A stretch of 64,000 nucleotides of DNA. Origin: Altererythrobacter rubellus. Its GTDB lineage: Bacteria; Pseudomonadota; Alphaproteobacteria; Sphingomonadales; Sphingomonadaceae. The stretch is from assembly GCF_030284385.1 (NCBI RefSeq), contig NZ_CP127221.1, positions 2,232,412-2,296,411 of the forward strand, read 5' to 3'. This document shows, in pieces, positions 26,438-35,006 of this stretch (its first letter is position 1; each line of letters starts with the position of its first letter). The notes beneath the pieces were generated by a model. The model worked only from the letters and a program-made list of their open reading frames with translations, was not told where the DNA came from and did no database searches. The translations under genes and the position numbers were made by a program.

Positions 26438-27102
26438 GCCGCTCCGGGAAAGATCCTATCAAACGCGTTCGCAAAGCGAAGAAACGCACCGCGTCTTCGA
26501 CCCGTTGGCTCGAGCGACAACTCAATGACCCTTACGTCAGGCAAGCCAAGGCGGACGGCTATCGCAGCCGCGCGGCATACAAGCTGATCGAGCTGGATGA
26601 CAGGTTCGGATTGATCCGAGGCTCAACCCGTGTGGTAGACCTAGGCATCACGCCCGGTGGATGGAGCCAGGTGGTGCGCAAGCTTGCCCCCAAAGCAACA
26701 GTTGTCGGCATCGATCTGCTTGAGACTGAGCCGATCGAAGGCGTGACCATATTCCAGATGGATTTCATGGATGATGCCGCGCCCACCGCGCTGGAAGAGG
26801 CGCTGGGAGGGCCAGCTGATCTGGTGATGTCAGATATGGCTGCGAACACAGTCGGTCACAAACAGACCGATCACCTACGCACGATGGGCTTGGTTGAAGC
26901 GGCGGCATGGTTCGCGGTCGAGAACCTGACCGAAGGCGGGGCCTTTGTAGCAAAGGTTCTGGCAGGCGGTACAGATGATGACCTCCTCAAACTGTTGAAG
27001 AAGCACTTCAAATCGGTCAAGCATGCGAAACCGCCAGCAAGCCGCAAAGGATCATCCGAATGGTATGTGGTGGCGCAAAAGTTCAAGGGCCGCAGCGACT
27101 AA
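26434..27102 (+). CDS. rlmE: 23S rRNA (uridine-2'-O-)-methyltransferase RlmE (FtsJ)
   Basis: A 222-residue SAM-dependent enzyme that methylates U2552 of 23S rRNA. Visible are AAYKLIELDDRFGLI (catalytic Lys), VVDLGITPGGWSQV (SAM site), LVMSDMAANTVGHKQTD (catalytic Asp), GGAFVAKVLAGG (catalytic Lys) and KPPASRKGSSEWYVVAQ (Glu). One small deviation is LGITPGGW where most have LGAAPGGW. It has a basic N-terminal tail of about 25 residues. Coupled to ppx/gppA by an ATGA overlap. Confidence 0.94.
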   Translation: MSRSGKDPIKRVRKAKKRTASSTRWLERQLNDPYVRQAKADGYRSRAAYKLIELDDRFGLIRGSTRVVDLGITPGGWSQVVRKLAPKATVVGIDLLETEPIEGVTIFQMDFMDDAAPTALEEALGGPADLVMSDMAANTVGHKQTDHLRTMGLVEAAAWFAVENLTEGGAFVAKVLAGGTDDDLLKLLKKHFKSVKHAKPPASRKGSSEWYVVAQKFKGRSD

Positions 27103-27122
27103 CTCGCCACGGCCCCTAGAAA

Positions 27123-27147
27123 TCTCTTTGAGTTTAAAGAGAGTTTT
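27123..27147 (+). terminator. Probable terminator after rlmE
   Basis: Stem TCTCTTT/AAAGAGA (7 bp) with loop GAGTTT, followed by GTTTT. The stem is AT-rich, so strength is uncertain. It lies between the convergent rlmE and cytochrome c genes. Confidence 0.45.
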
Positions 27148-27778
27148 ACTCGGCTGCGACGGCTTCGCCTTCAGCGGTTTCCTCAGCAGCAACTTCGCCG
27201 GCTGGATCTTCGCCTTCGCCACCATCTTCAGCGAGCACTTCCACATACTCAGGAACTGGCAGATTCGAGCCCATCGAGTTCATATACATGGCAACAGCCG
27301 CGCGATCTTCGATCTTGGGAAGCCCTGCAAAACTCATCTTCGTGCCATCGGCAAAACCGCGCGGATTCTTCAGCCACGCATCCATGGTTTCCCAGTTCCA
27401 CGTACCGCCAACGCCGGCCAGCGCGTCACTATACGCATAGCCTGGTACATGATTACCGATCCCTGCGCCCATGACCGCATAAAGATTTGGGCCGATGCCG
27501 TTTGCGCCGCCCTGCTCAACAGTGTGGCAAGCCGCACATTTCGCAAAAACGCGTTCGCCAGCCGCAATCTGATCGTCGGTTGACATCATGCTAAGCGCCT
27601 GAGCCATTGTCATCTCAGCCGCTGCACCTGCACCTTCGACCTCTACGCCTTCAATCACATAACCCAGTGTCTCAGGGCGCTCACCCTTGAAATACTTGTA
27701 GCTCAGAGTTGAAGCGCCCAGCGCAATAATGCCTGCGAAGAGAACCCAGCCAGCGATTGTATTGAAACGATCATCCAT
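27146..27778 (-). CDS. Membrane-anchored cytochrome c (CycM/c552-like)
   Basis: A 210-residue protein. An uncleaved N-terminal helix (AGWVLFAGIIALGASTLSY, about 9-27) anchors a periplasmic class I cytochrome c domain: heme site FAKCAACHTVEQGG, and the axial methionine in GTKMSFAGLPK. The C-terminus is an acidic, Ala/Glu-rich tail. Such proteins carry electrons from the bc1 complex to the terminal oxidase. The start at 27778 (MDDRFNTIAGW) is chosen over 27850. It diverges from pheA with 150 bp between starts. Confidence 0.92.
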   Translation of the reverse strand: MDDRFNTIAGWVLFAGIIALGASTLSYKYFKGERPETLGYVIEGVEVEGAGAAAEMTMAQALSMMSTDDQIAAGERVFAKCAACHTVEQGGANGIGPNLYAVMGAGIGNHVPGYAYSDALAGVGGTWNWETMDAWLKNPRGFADGTKMSFAGLPKIEDRAAVAMYMNSMGSNLPVPEYVEVLAEDGGEGEDPAGEVAAEETAEGEAVAAE

Positions 27779-27928
27779 GATGCGATGTAACCTGAAATTT
27801 GCTCTGCAATAAACGGTGGCCGCATTAGTCTCGCGCGCGCCGCTTAGCAAGACCGATCAAAGCACTATCTGTTGCAGCGTGTGCAATAGGCTTGCGGCGC
27901 GCGAGCCAGCGCGATAGGCGCAAGCGCG

Positions 27929-28822
27929 ATGCAAAGCTTTCCTGCCCCTGCCATGGCGATGGTCGAGACCATGCAAGCCGCCGCGCAAGCAGAGCCAGAA
28001 CGCGCCATCGCGTTTCAGGGCTCTCCAGGCGCCAATTCTCACCGTGCCGCGATGGAGGCATGCCCGGATCACTTGCCGCTGCCGTGCTTCAGCTTTGCTG
28101 ATGCGCTGGAAACAGTAAAGGCAGGCAAAGCCGCATGCGCAATCATTCCGATCGAGAATTCTCAGCATGGACGCGTGGCTGACATTCACTTTCTTCTGCC
28201 CGAGTCCGGCCTGAAGATCGTCGGCGAATATTTTATGCCGATCCACCATGCGCTGATGGGAATCACCAAGGGCCCCTACACCGCCGCTTACAGCCACCCA
28301 CAAGCACTGGGCCAATCGCGCCATTTCCTGCGCGAGCGCGGGATCGTACCATTGAGCCATGCCGATACGGCAGGTGCCGCAGCATTCGTCGCGGAGAAAC
28401 AAGACCCCGACCTTTGCGCCATCGCGCCAGCGATCGCAGCGGAACTGTATGGTCTGGAGATTGCCGAGCACAATGTGGAAGATGCCGCCGATAACATGAC
28501 ACGCTTCGTCATTTGCGCGCGCGAAGCCGTCGACCCGGTCACGCTTGCCGACCAGGATGCAATCACAACCTTCGTTTTCGAAGTGAAGAACATCCCTGCC
28601 GCGCTTTACAAAGCGCTTGGAGGCTTCGCGACCAATGGCGTCAACATGACCAAACTGGAAAGCTATCAAAAGGGCACGAGCTTTTCCGCAACAATGTTCT
28701 ACGCTGACATTATAGGTGCGCCGGGTGATCCGGCGGTCGACCGTGCGCTGGAAGAATTGGCTTTCCATTGCAAGGAATTGGCAATCCTTGGCAGCTACCG
28801 CCAAGCCCGCGCCCGCGGATAG
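27929..28822 (+). CDS. pheA: Prephenate dehydratase
   Basis: A 297-residue monofunctional enzyme (no chorismate mutase domain) turning prephenate into phenylpyruvate for phenylalanine. The catalytic part has AFQGSPGANSHRAA, IIPIENSQHGRVADIHFLL and ADNMTRFVI (the TRF motif). The C-terminal ACT domain (from about 205) has AALYKALGGFATNGVNMTKL followed by ESYQKG, the site where phenylalanine gives feedback inhibition. Several in-frame ATGs follow 27929 within 15 codons, so the exact start is open. Confidence 0.93.
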   Translation: MQSFPAPAMAMVETMQAAAQAEPERAIAFQGSPGANSHRAAMEACPDHLPLPCFSFADALETVKAGKAACAIIPIENSQHGRVADIHFLLPESGLKIVGEYFMPIHHALMGITKGPYTAAYSHPQALGQSRHFLRERGIVPLSHADTAGAAAFVAEKQDPDLCAIAPAIAAELYGLEIAEHNVEDAADNMTRFVICAREAVDPVTLADQDAITTFVFEVKNIPAALYKALGGFATNGVNMTKLESYQKGTSFSATMFYADIIGAPGDPAVDRALEELAFHCKELAILGSYRQARARG

Positions 28823-28905
28823 AACGCCCCTACCGAAAAAAGCACTAGGAAAGGCAGCTAGTGGCGGTTGCCTAGCGTTGCGCAGCGTGTCACCAAATTC
28901 CATAA

Positions 28906-29136
28906 CCCACCTGCTTTTTCTTGTCGTGGGCGCCGCATCATCCGGACGCTGAGTGAGAAAGATACCGCAACACGCGCAGCTGGAAGAGTTTGGTAGGCAA
29001 TATCGGGTCGATGTGCATGCAGTATCACATCTTCTACCACCTGCACCCTTATATCCCTCTGGTGCGAACGCAGGCCGCTTACCGCGAAATCCGGCCCAAA
29101 GTGGAAGCGCGCGGCTGCGACTTGGACGAAAACTAG
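28906..29136 (+). pseudogene. Remnant of a membrane desaturase / carotenoid-hydroxylase-like gene (3' end only)
   Basis: One frame reads FFLSWAPHHPDAE, then TGA (28954-28956), then ERYRNTRSWKSLVGNIGS, and QYHIFYHLHPYIPLVRTQAA up to TAG at 29134. The PHHP motif followed by a RYRxTR segment and a QYHxxxHLxP histidine box is the C-terminal pattern of FA_desaturase-type enzymes, including carotenoid hydroxylases. A further stop (28903-28905) precedes it, and no first or second histidine box is found up to pheA. I read it as the decayed end of a once complete gene of about 300 codons. Homology is by eye only. Confidence 0.55.
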
Positions 29137-29139
29137 CGC

Positions 29140-30243
29140 TTAGTGATCGGGCGTGGCGGGGGGTACGTCGCTTACCTCACCGCCGAATATCGCCACTTCG
29201 TTCACGCCCTCACTGTTGGCGCGGCCGCGATACATGCCCGCCGTGTTGAAGCTGTAAAGAGCATAGCCTTCTGGTGTGACGAGTATGATACCGCCATCAC
29301 CGCCAAGCTCCTTGACTTCAGCCATAACGTCATCAGCCGTCGCCTTGGCGCGTTGTTCTCGCGCGGCACCGGTATCAACCTGCTTGCGACCAATGAACCG
29401 GCGAAGCGTAGTCAGAAGCTCTCGCTCTTCCTGCTCATTGGCAATCCGCAGCCGCGTGCAAATCTCCTGCGCCACCCCAACGCGGATAAAATATTCACCC
29501 CAGCCGGTGGCAGAGACGGCGCAGCTGCGATTGTCGGCATAGGTCCCTGCCCCGATCACTGCCGCGTCTCCTATCCGGCCCCAGCGCTTGCCAGTCATGC
29601 CGCCGGTCGATGTGCCAGCTGCCATATTGCCGTCCTGATCCAGTGCAACCGCACCCACAGTACCGAATTTCAGATCGACATCCAGTGCCGATAGCTCGCG
29701 GGCCTTCATCCGCTCAAGCGATTGCTTGCGAGCCTCGGTTTCAAACCAGCTCGGATGGACACTTTCGACACCACGTTCCGCAGCAAACTGCTCCGCGCCT
29801 TCACCCATCAGGAAGACGTGCGGGCTATCCGTGCGCACCTTGTCCGCCAACATGATCGGATTCTTGATCGTTTTCACGCCAGTTATCGCGCCCGCGCTGC
29901 GATCACGCCCGTCCATAATCGACGCATCAAACTCGTTCTCGCCCTCCCACGTGTAGACCGCGCCCTTGCCCGCATTGAACAACGGATTGTCTTCCATCAG
30001 CACAATCGCCGCCTGAATGGCATCCATGGCGCTACCCTCTTCGGCCAAGATTGCAGCGCCCGCATCCAACGCTTCCTGCAATGCCGCCTCGTATTCGGCT
30101 TCCTTTTCTGGGGGAACGCTATCCGGCTTTATCGTGCCTGCCCCACCATGGATCGCAATCGACCATTTTGGACTGTCCTGTGCCAAAGCGGATCCTCCGA
30201 CGATTGCTGAAACCAAGGCGAGCAGCGCAAGCAGTTTTTTCAT
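29140..30243 (-). CDS. Isoaspartyl peptidase / L-asparaginase (Ntn hydrolase), exported
   Basis: About 367 residues with a signal peptide (MKKLLALLALVSAIVGGSALAQ). The mature part starts IAIHGGAGTI and has the autocleavage site KFGTVGAVALDQDGNMA, where Thr of GTVGAVA becomes the new N-terminal nucleophile, followed by GTSTGGMTGKRWGRIGDAAV and IGAGTYADN. Such enzymes cleave beta-aspartyl dipeptides and asparagine. Export to the periplasm is predicted here, whereas E. coli IaaA is cytoplasmic. A GTG start at 30252 is also possible. Confidence 0.93.
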   Translation of the reverse strand: MKKLLALLALVSAIVGGSALAQDSPKWSIAIHGGAGTIKPDSVPPEKEAEYEAALQEALDAGAAILAEEGSAMDAIQAAIVLMEDNPLFNAGKGAVYTWEGENEFDASIMDGRDRSAGAITGVKTIKNPIMLADKVRTDSPHVFLMGEGAEQFAAERGVESVHPSWFETEARKQSLERMKARELSALDVDLKFGTVGAVALDQDGNMAAGTSTGGMTGKRWGRIGDAAVIGAGTYADNRSCAVSATGWGEYFIRVGVAQEICTRLRIANEQEERELLTTLRRFIGRKQVDTGAAREQRAKATADDVMAEVKELGGDGGIILVTPEGYALYSFNTAGMYRGRANSEGVNEVAIFGGEVSDVPPATPDH

Positions 30244-30353
30244 GGGTCGCACTATTCGTCAGTGCATGGAAGATGGCAACCGACTTTTGCGTTTGGCGAT
30301 GGCCGGCTTGGGGGGTAAGTTGCTGGATGAAAATCTAGCTTGGGAGAGTGATC

Positions 30354-31301
30354 ATGGCATTTGGTGCACAATCGACTGCGGATGAGGTGCTTGGCGGGCA
30401 CGATCTGTCCGGCAAGACTGTGCTCGTCACGGGCGGCAATTCAGGCCTGGGCCGGGAAACTGCGCGCGCCATGGCTGCAAAGGGCGCAAATGTGGTGATC
30501 GCCGGGCGCGATCAGGCAAAGCTGGACGAAGCCAAGGCCGCGATCGAAGCCGATGTTCCAAGCGCAAGGGTTGAAACGATTGTAGGCGATCTGGGATCGC
30601 TGGAAAGCATTCGTGCCTGCGGCGCAGAGGCAAACGAGCGCTTCGACAAGATCGATATTCTGATCAATAACGCGGGCGTAATGGCTTGTCCCCAAGCGCA
30701 GACATCCGACGGGTTCGAAATGCAGTTTGGCACCAACCATCTGGGCCATTTCGCACTGACAAAGCATTTGATACCGCTGATCGAGAAGGGGCAGAACAAA
30801 CGCATCGTCAATCTATCCAGCCGCGGGCATCACTTTGCCCCGGTTGATCTGGATGACCCCAATTTCGAACACCGCGAATACGAGAAATGGGCGAGCTATG
30901 GTCAAGCCAAGACCGCCAATATTCTGTTCAGCGTAGGACTTGAGCAACGTTTCGCAGACAAGGGCATTCATGTCTATGCTGTGCACCCAGGCGGCATCCA
31001 GACCAATCTTGGGCGGCATTTGACGGAGCAGGACATCGAAGCGCTATTGGCACGTGTCACCACCAGTGACAGCGCGTTTGAATGGAAGACCATTCCACAA
31101 GGTGCAGCAACAACCTGCTGGGCGGCGATCTCTCCCGAACTGGAGGGCAAAGGCGGCGTATATTGCGAAGATTGCCATGTGGCCGAAAATGACGATGAGT
31201 CGTCTGCCGGCGGCGTGCGCAGCTACGCCATCGATCCAGACATCGCCGATCAGCTGTGGTCAATCAGCGAACAGATGACCGGCGAAAGCTTTTCCGCCTA
31301 A
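30354..31301 (+). CDS. Short-chain dehydrogenase/reductase (retinol-dehydrogenase-like)
   Basis: A 315-residue Rossmann oxidoreductase. Cofactor motif TGGNSGLGRETARAM, NNAGVMACP, catalytic Ser in IVNLSSRGHHFAPV and YGQAK (Tyr/Lys). The length and the GHHFAPVDLDD segment match the SDR subgroup close to WW-domain oxidoreductase / retinol dehydrogenase proteins. NAD(P) preference and substrate are open. ATG 30354 has GGGAGAG 7 bases upstream; a GTG two codons earlier is less likely. Convergent with the esterase downstream. Confidence 0.87.
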   Translation: MAFGAQSTADEVLGGHDLSGKTVLVTGGNSGLGRETARAMAAKGANVVIAGRDQAKLDEAKAAIEADVPSARVETIVGDLGSLESIRACGAEANERFDKIDILINNAGVMACPQAQTSDGFEMQFGTNHLGHFALTKHLIPLIEKGQNKRIVNLSSRGHHFAPVDLDDPNFEHREYEKWASYGQAKTANILFSVGLEQRFADKGIHVYAVHPGGIQTNLGRHLTEQDIEALLARVTTSDSAFEWKTIPQGAATTCWAAISPELEGKGGVYCEDCHVAENDDESSAGGVRSYAIDPDIADQLWSISEQMTGESFSA

Positions 31302-31302
31302 A

Positions 31303-32232
31303 TCAGGCGCAGACGAATTCGCCAACAAGCTTCAAGCAATCCTTGGACTCGCGTGTCGGCAGGATTGCCATGAAGACATGCGGCGCACCGGCGTATTCAT
31401 AAAGCTGCACGTCACCACCAGCAGCGGATAGCTTGGTCGTAAAGGTGCGGCTGTCGATCACAAACAGATCGTGCCGTCCGACATAGATCTGTGTCGGCGG
31501 AAGCTTGGAAAGCTCGGCATCGCTGGCATAAAGCGGGCTGCAGCTAGCACCAGCTGGGTCTTCATCGCCAGCCCAGATTGCACCGAGTTCTCTAAGCGCA
31601 TCGACCTTCAGCATCACGTCATGTGGCTCAACCTCGCGCATGGCCTCGTCAGCCATCGTGACGTCCAGCCATGGAGCGAACAGCACCAGTTTGCCCGGCT
31701 TTGCACCACCATTGCGGATCGCCCTAAAAGCAAGAGCCAGCGCCATATGACCGCCTGCGCTATCGCCCGACAAGATGATGTTGGGTGCCTCCCACTGCTC
31801 CAGCAGCTTAGAATAGGCTGCATCCGCAACTTCGTCTTGAACTTGCTTCGAACTTTCAGGGGCAACGGGATATAGCGGCACAGTCACACTCGCACCTGTG
31901 CGCTCGACCATGTCCGCCACCAGCGGCCAATGCACACCAAACATCGGCAGCACAAATCCGCCGCCATGAAAGTAAAGAATGTGAGTTGCGCCCTTCCCCA
32001 ACTTTGGGTGCAGCGTAACGCAATCATGGCCAGCCGCTGTCCAATTCTCGACAGTGAACCTGGAATTGAAGCTGTCGGGCATCAGCGCGTCAGGTGGCAA
32101 TTTGCGCCCATCAAGGAACGGAGCGACTTCGCCAGCGGTTTTTGGAAATACGCTTGGCCGCTTCGAAACCAGCCAAGTTAGCAGCCGCATGAGCAAGCTC
32201 GGCTTTGGACTGCGCAGTTCACCGATGGACAT
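31303..32232 (-). CDS. Alpha/beta hydrolase, hormone-sensitive-lipase-type esterase
   Basis: A 309-residue esterase of family IV. Oxyanion motif YFHGGGFVLP, nucleophile elbow SGDSAGGHMALA (Ser), Asp in VGRHDLFVIDSR and His in AGAPHVFMAIL. No signal peptide. It should hydrolyse short- or medium-chain esters; the natural substrate is unknown. Start by ATG 32232; GTG at 32238 is possible. Confidence 0.87.
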   Translation of the reverse strand: MSIGELRSPKPSLLMRLLTWLVSKRPSVFPKTAGEVAPFLDGRKLPPDALMPDSFNSRFTVENWTAAGHDCVTLHPKLGKGATHILYFHGGGFVLPMFGVHWPLVADMVERTGASVTVPLYPVAPESSKQVQDEVADAAYSKLLEQWEAPNIILSGDSAGGHMALALAFRAIRNGGAKPGKLVLFAPWLDVTMADEAMREVEPHDVMLKVDALRELGAIWAGDEDPAGASCSPLYASDAELSKLPPTQIYVGRHDLFVIDSRTFTTKLSAAGGDVQLYEYAGAPHVFMAILPTRESKDCLKLVGEFVCA

Positions 32233-32290
32233 CTTCACCTAGTCCCCCTGTTCTCGTTGCCTGCATGGTCGGGGGATCATGTGAGATAAG

Positions 32291-32407
32291 TCAAGCCTCT
32301 ATAAAGGCAATCAGCCCCTCGTTGAGCCATCGCCCTAGCAAAGCGCCTGCCCGCATCGCCGCATCATGCATTTGCTCTTCGGACGAATCTTTACCCGCCA
32401 GCAACAT
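32291..32407 (-). CDS. Candidate small protein (38 residues), unrecognised
   Basis: The minus strand between the esterase and ispG reads [20 protein letters not shown] and then a helical part with [11 protein letters not shown] up to a TGA at 32293-32291. The frame stays protein-like upstream (DTPYGEIC) until a stop near 32454, so the true start may be a non-ATG codon further up, or the ORF may be a gene fragment. Composition is amphipathic-helical. No function or family recognised. It could be transcribed with the esterase from the ispG-esterase intergenic region. Confidence 0.35.
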   Translation of the reverse strand: MLLAGKDSSEEQMHDAAMRAGALLGRWLNEGLIAFIEA

Positions 32408-32485
32408 GCAAATTTCGCCGTAAGGGGTGTCCGATTGCGCCGCTTGTCATTGCCCCTTCATCATAGGCTGACTATATGGCCTTGC

Positions 32486-33625
32486 ATGTCATCAGTCAGA
32501 CCTTGGCGCGACATTGAACGTCGCAAGAGCCGCCAGATCATGGTGGGCAATGTTCCGGTGGGCGGCGATGCGCCAATCACGGTTCAAACCATGACGAACA
32601 CGCCAACTGAGGACGCCGTTGCAACGATCGACCAGATCCGGCGCTGCGAAGAGGTTGGCGCAGATATTATCCGCGTATCGGTGCCAACGGTTGAAGCGAG
32701 CGCTGCATTCGGCAAGATCACAAAAGCTGCGCGTGTTCCAATCGTTGCTGACATCCACTTTCACTACAAACGCGCATTGGAAGCGGCAGACGCGGGCGCA
32801 TCCTGCTTGCGCATCAATCCTGGTAATATCGGATCATCGCAGCGAGTTGCCGAAGTCGTCCGCGCGGCGAAGGCCAATGGCTGCGCGATCCGGATCGGCG
32901 TGAATGCCGGTTCGCTAGAGAAAGACCTGCTGGAAAAATACGGCGAACCTTGCCCGGAAGCGCTGATCGAAAGCGCGCTTGATCATATCAAACTGCTGCA
33001 GGATCACGATTTTCATGAGTACAAGGTCGCGGTCAAAGCCAGCGATGTATTTCTGGCGGTCGCAGCCTATCACGGCCTAGCCGAAACGGTCGATTGCCCG
33101 CTCCACCTTGGCATCACAGAGGCAGGCGGGCTGATCGGAGGCACAGTCAAATCGAGCATCGGCATCGGGTCGCTGCTTTGGGCCGGCATTGGCGACACGA
33201 TCCGCGTGTCGCTCTCTGCTGAGCCAGAGCAGGAAATCAAAGTCGGCTTTGAAATGCTGAAGGCGCTCGGCCTGCGAACCCGTGGGGTCCGCGTGGTGTC
33301 ATGCCCCAGCTGTTCACGTCAGGGCTTTGACGTCATCCGCACGGTAGAGAGGCTCGAAAAGCGGCTAGAGCATATCAAAACGCCGATGAGCCTTTCCGTA
33401 TTGGGCTGTGTGGTCAATGGACCGGGCGAAGCGCGTGAGACCGATATCGGCCTGACCGGTGGCGGATCGGGCAAGCATATGGTCTATCTCTCAGGCGTAA
33501 AGGATCACCATATCGAAAGCGACGATATGCTGGATCACATCGTGAAGCTGGTCGAAGACAAGGCTACGGCAATCGAAGCAGGCGAGGCCGAAGCATTCGA
33601 TCCGCACAAGGTGGCAGCGGAATAG
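32486..33625 (+). CDS. ispG: (E)-4-hydroxy-3-methylbut-2-enyl-diphosphate synthase
   Basis: A 379-residue 4Fe-4S enzyme of the MEP isoprenoid pathway that converts MEcPP to HMBPP. N-terminal TIM-barrel part: [35 protein letters not shown]-terminal cluster part: [11 protein letters not shown] and [17 protein letters not shown], with three Cys. ATG 32486 (MSSVRPWRD) is chosen because the family starts near the [14 protein letters not shown] segment; the frame stays open to 32366 without similarity. Confidence 0.95.
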   Translation: MSSVRPWRDIERRKSRQIMVGNVPVGGDAPITVQTMTNTPTEDAVATIDQIRRCEEVGADIIRVSVPTVEASAAFGKITKAARVPIVADIHFHYKRALEAADAGASCLRINPGNIGSSQRVAEVVRAAKANGCAIRIGVNAGSLEKDLLEKYGEPCPEALIESALDHIKLLQDHDFHEYKVAVKASDVFLAVAAYHGLAETVDCPLHLGITEAGGLIGGTVKSSIGIGSLLWAGIGDTIRVSLSAEPEQEIKVGFEMLKALGLRTRGVRVVSCPSCSRQGFDVIRTVERLEKRLEHIKTPMSLSVLGCVVNGPGEARETDIGLTGGGSGKHMVYLSGVKDHHIESDDMLDHIVKLVEDKATAIEAGEAEAFDPHKVAAE

Positions 33626-33751
33626 ATGAAAAAGGCTTCAACATCCTCAGCGGATCAGACGCAGATTGAAGAGGTGAACGAACCTGCTTCGCTGCCAGCA
33701 GTTGTTGACGAAACGGCGACACCCGCAAAGGCATCTGATATTGTCCGATGA
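33626..33751 (+). CDS. Candidate 41-residue protein directly after ispG
   Basis: The ATG follows the ispG stop without a gap (TAGATG), and the frame reads MKKASTSSADQTQIEEV, then a Pro/Ala/Thr-rich acidic tail. No family recognised. It overlaps the region where the mntP remnant begins in another frame. It may be a real small gene translated by reinitiation, or only the new end of the ispG transcript after a deletion. Confidence 0.3.
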   Translation: MKKASTSSADQTQIEEVNEPASLPAVVDETATPAKASDIVR

Positions 33752-33773
33752 GCGCAACGGTGAAGGCTCCGCC

Positions 33774-34040
33774 AGACTTTCCGGCTTTGCCCTATGGGCT
33801 GCCTCGATTGCCACGAGTGTTGATGCATTTGCGGCCGGTATAACTCTTCCGACATTGGATCTCCCGCCGCTGGCAACCTGCGCAACAATTGCCGTAGTGA
33901 CTGCAGTTCTCTCCGCCATCGCAATTGAATTCGGGCAGCGCGCCGGCGACAGGTGCGGTCGCCATGCAGAGATTGCCGGTGGCGTGATGCTGATCTTATT
34001 GGGCGTCAATATCGTATTCGATCACACAATAGCCGCTTGA
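33774..34040 (+). pseudogene. mntP: C-terminal half of a manganese efflux pump (MntP family), 5' half missing
   Basis: About 88 codons read LSGFALWAASIATSVDAFAA, then helices through IAIEFGQRAGDR and AEIAGGVMLILLGVNIVF. MntP proteins are about 190 residues of two similar three-helix halves, and this matches only the second, including its ATSxDAxAxG motif. Upstream there is no first half, no ATG and no RBS in frame (the frame opens with TTG at 33702). I read it as a gene cut by a deletion between ispG and mntP. Confidence 0.65.
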
Positions 34041-34041
34041 T

Positions 34042-34959
34042 ATGCTCCATGTTGTTCATCACGCTGACTATATGGCGCCGCGCCCAGAGCGCGGCACTTT
34101 CAAGTTCGACAAATACTACCTCGTGATAGAAGCGCTTCGTCGAAGCGGAGCGGCCATGACCGAACATGCACCTGAGCCGATGCCGCGCGAATGGCTGGAA
34201 GCAGTGCATTGCCCCAACTATGTCGACGAAGTGCTTCGCGCCGCCGTCCCTCGCGAGAAGGAACGCCGGATTGGTTTTCCAGTTACACCGCAAATTTCAA
34301 GCCGCGTGCGTCACACCAATGGTGGGACCTGGCTAGCGGCTAAACTAGCAATGGATCACGGCTATGCCGCCAATTCCGCCGCGGGCAGCCATCATGCGCT
34401 GCATGATACCGGCGCGGGTTACTGCGTCTTCAACGATCTGGCGGTCACTTCAAACCGTTTGATTGCAGAAGGCGATGCTAGTCGCATCCTGATCGTCGAT
34501 CTTGACGTGCATCAGGGTGATGGCACCGCGAGCCTGCTCGCAGGCCGCGAGACTGTGTTCACTTTCTCCATGCATGCGGAAAAGAATTTCCCCGTGCGGA
34601 AAGCCCGCTCAAGTTTGGATGTGGATTTGCCCGATGGTTTGGACGACGATGGATATATGGAGACGCTGGAGAAGCATCTGCCAAACCTGTTGGCAGATTT
34701 CGCGCCCGACCTCGTGCTGTATCAGGCTGGGGTCGATCCGCACGCGAATGACAGGCTCGGCCGGCTTGCGCTTAGCGACGCCGGTCTGGAGACCCGCGAC
34801 CGTTTCGTGATCCGTCAGTCACGCCAGCGCAGTCTACCGATCGCCTCCTCCCTGGGTGGGGGGTATGGCGACGACCAAGGCGAAGTCGCCGAGCGGCACG
34901 CGCGATCGATGCTGGCCATGGCGGACGAAAATTCACAAGTGCAATCCACAGGGGTTTAA
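34042..34959 (+). CDS. Histone deacetylase family protein (zinc amidohydrolase)
   Basis: A 305-residue arginase/deacetylase-fold enzyme. Active-site elements: [20 protein letters not shown] (His-His dyad), [14 protein letters not shown] (zinc-binding Asp and His), [14 protein letters not shown] (second zinc Asp) and SSLGGGYGD. Bacterial members deacetylate acetyl-lysine, acetylpolyamines or acetyl-CoA synthetase (AcuC); the substrate is open. The start 34042 lies 1 bp after the mntP remnant's stop codon, so the gene probably once followed mntP in an operon. Confidence 0.9.
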   Translation: MLHVVHHADYMAPRPERGTFKFDKYYLVIEALRRSGAAMTEHAPEPMPREWLEAVHCPNYVDEVLRAAVPREKERRIGFPVTPQISSRVRHTNGGTWLAAKLAMDHGYAANSAAGSHHALHDTGAGYCVFNDLAVTSNRLIAEGDASRILIVDLDVHQGDGTASLLAGRETVFTFSMHAEKNFPVRKARSSLDVDLPDGLDDDGYMETLEKHLPNLLADFAPDLVLYQAGVDPHANDRLGRLALSDAGLETRDRFVIRQSRQRSLPIASSLGGGYGDDQGEVAERHARSMLAMADENSQVQSTGV

Positions 34960-35006
34960 GCTAGGCAGAGGGCGGTCGCAGCGCAGAAGAAACAGGAGCG
35001 CCTCGA

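Noticed and set aside
27857..28903. A 348-codon open frame on the minus strand across pheA
   Set aside because: It is the antisense of a clear prephenate dehydratase; the translated text has no family pattern and high Cys/His/Arg content.
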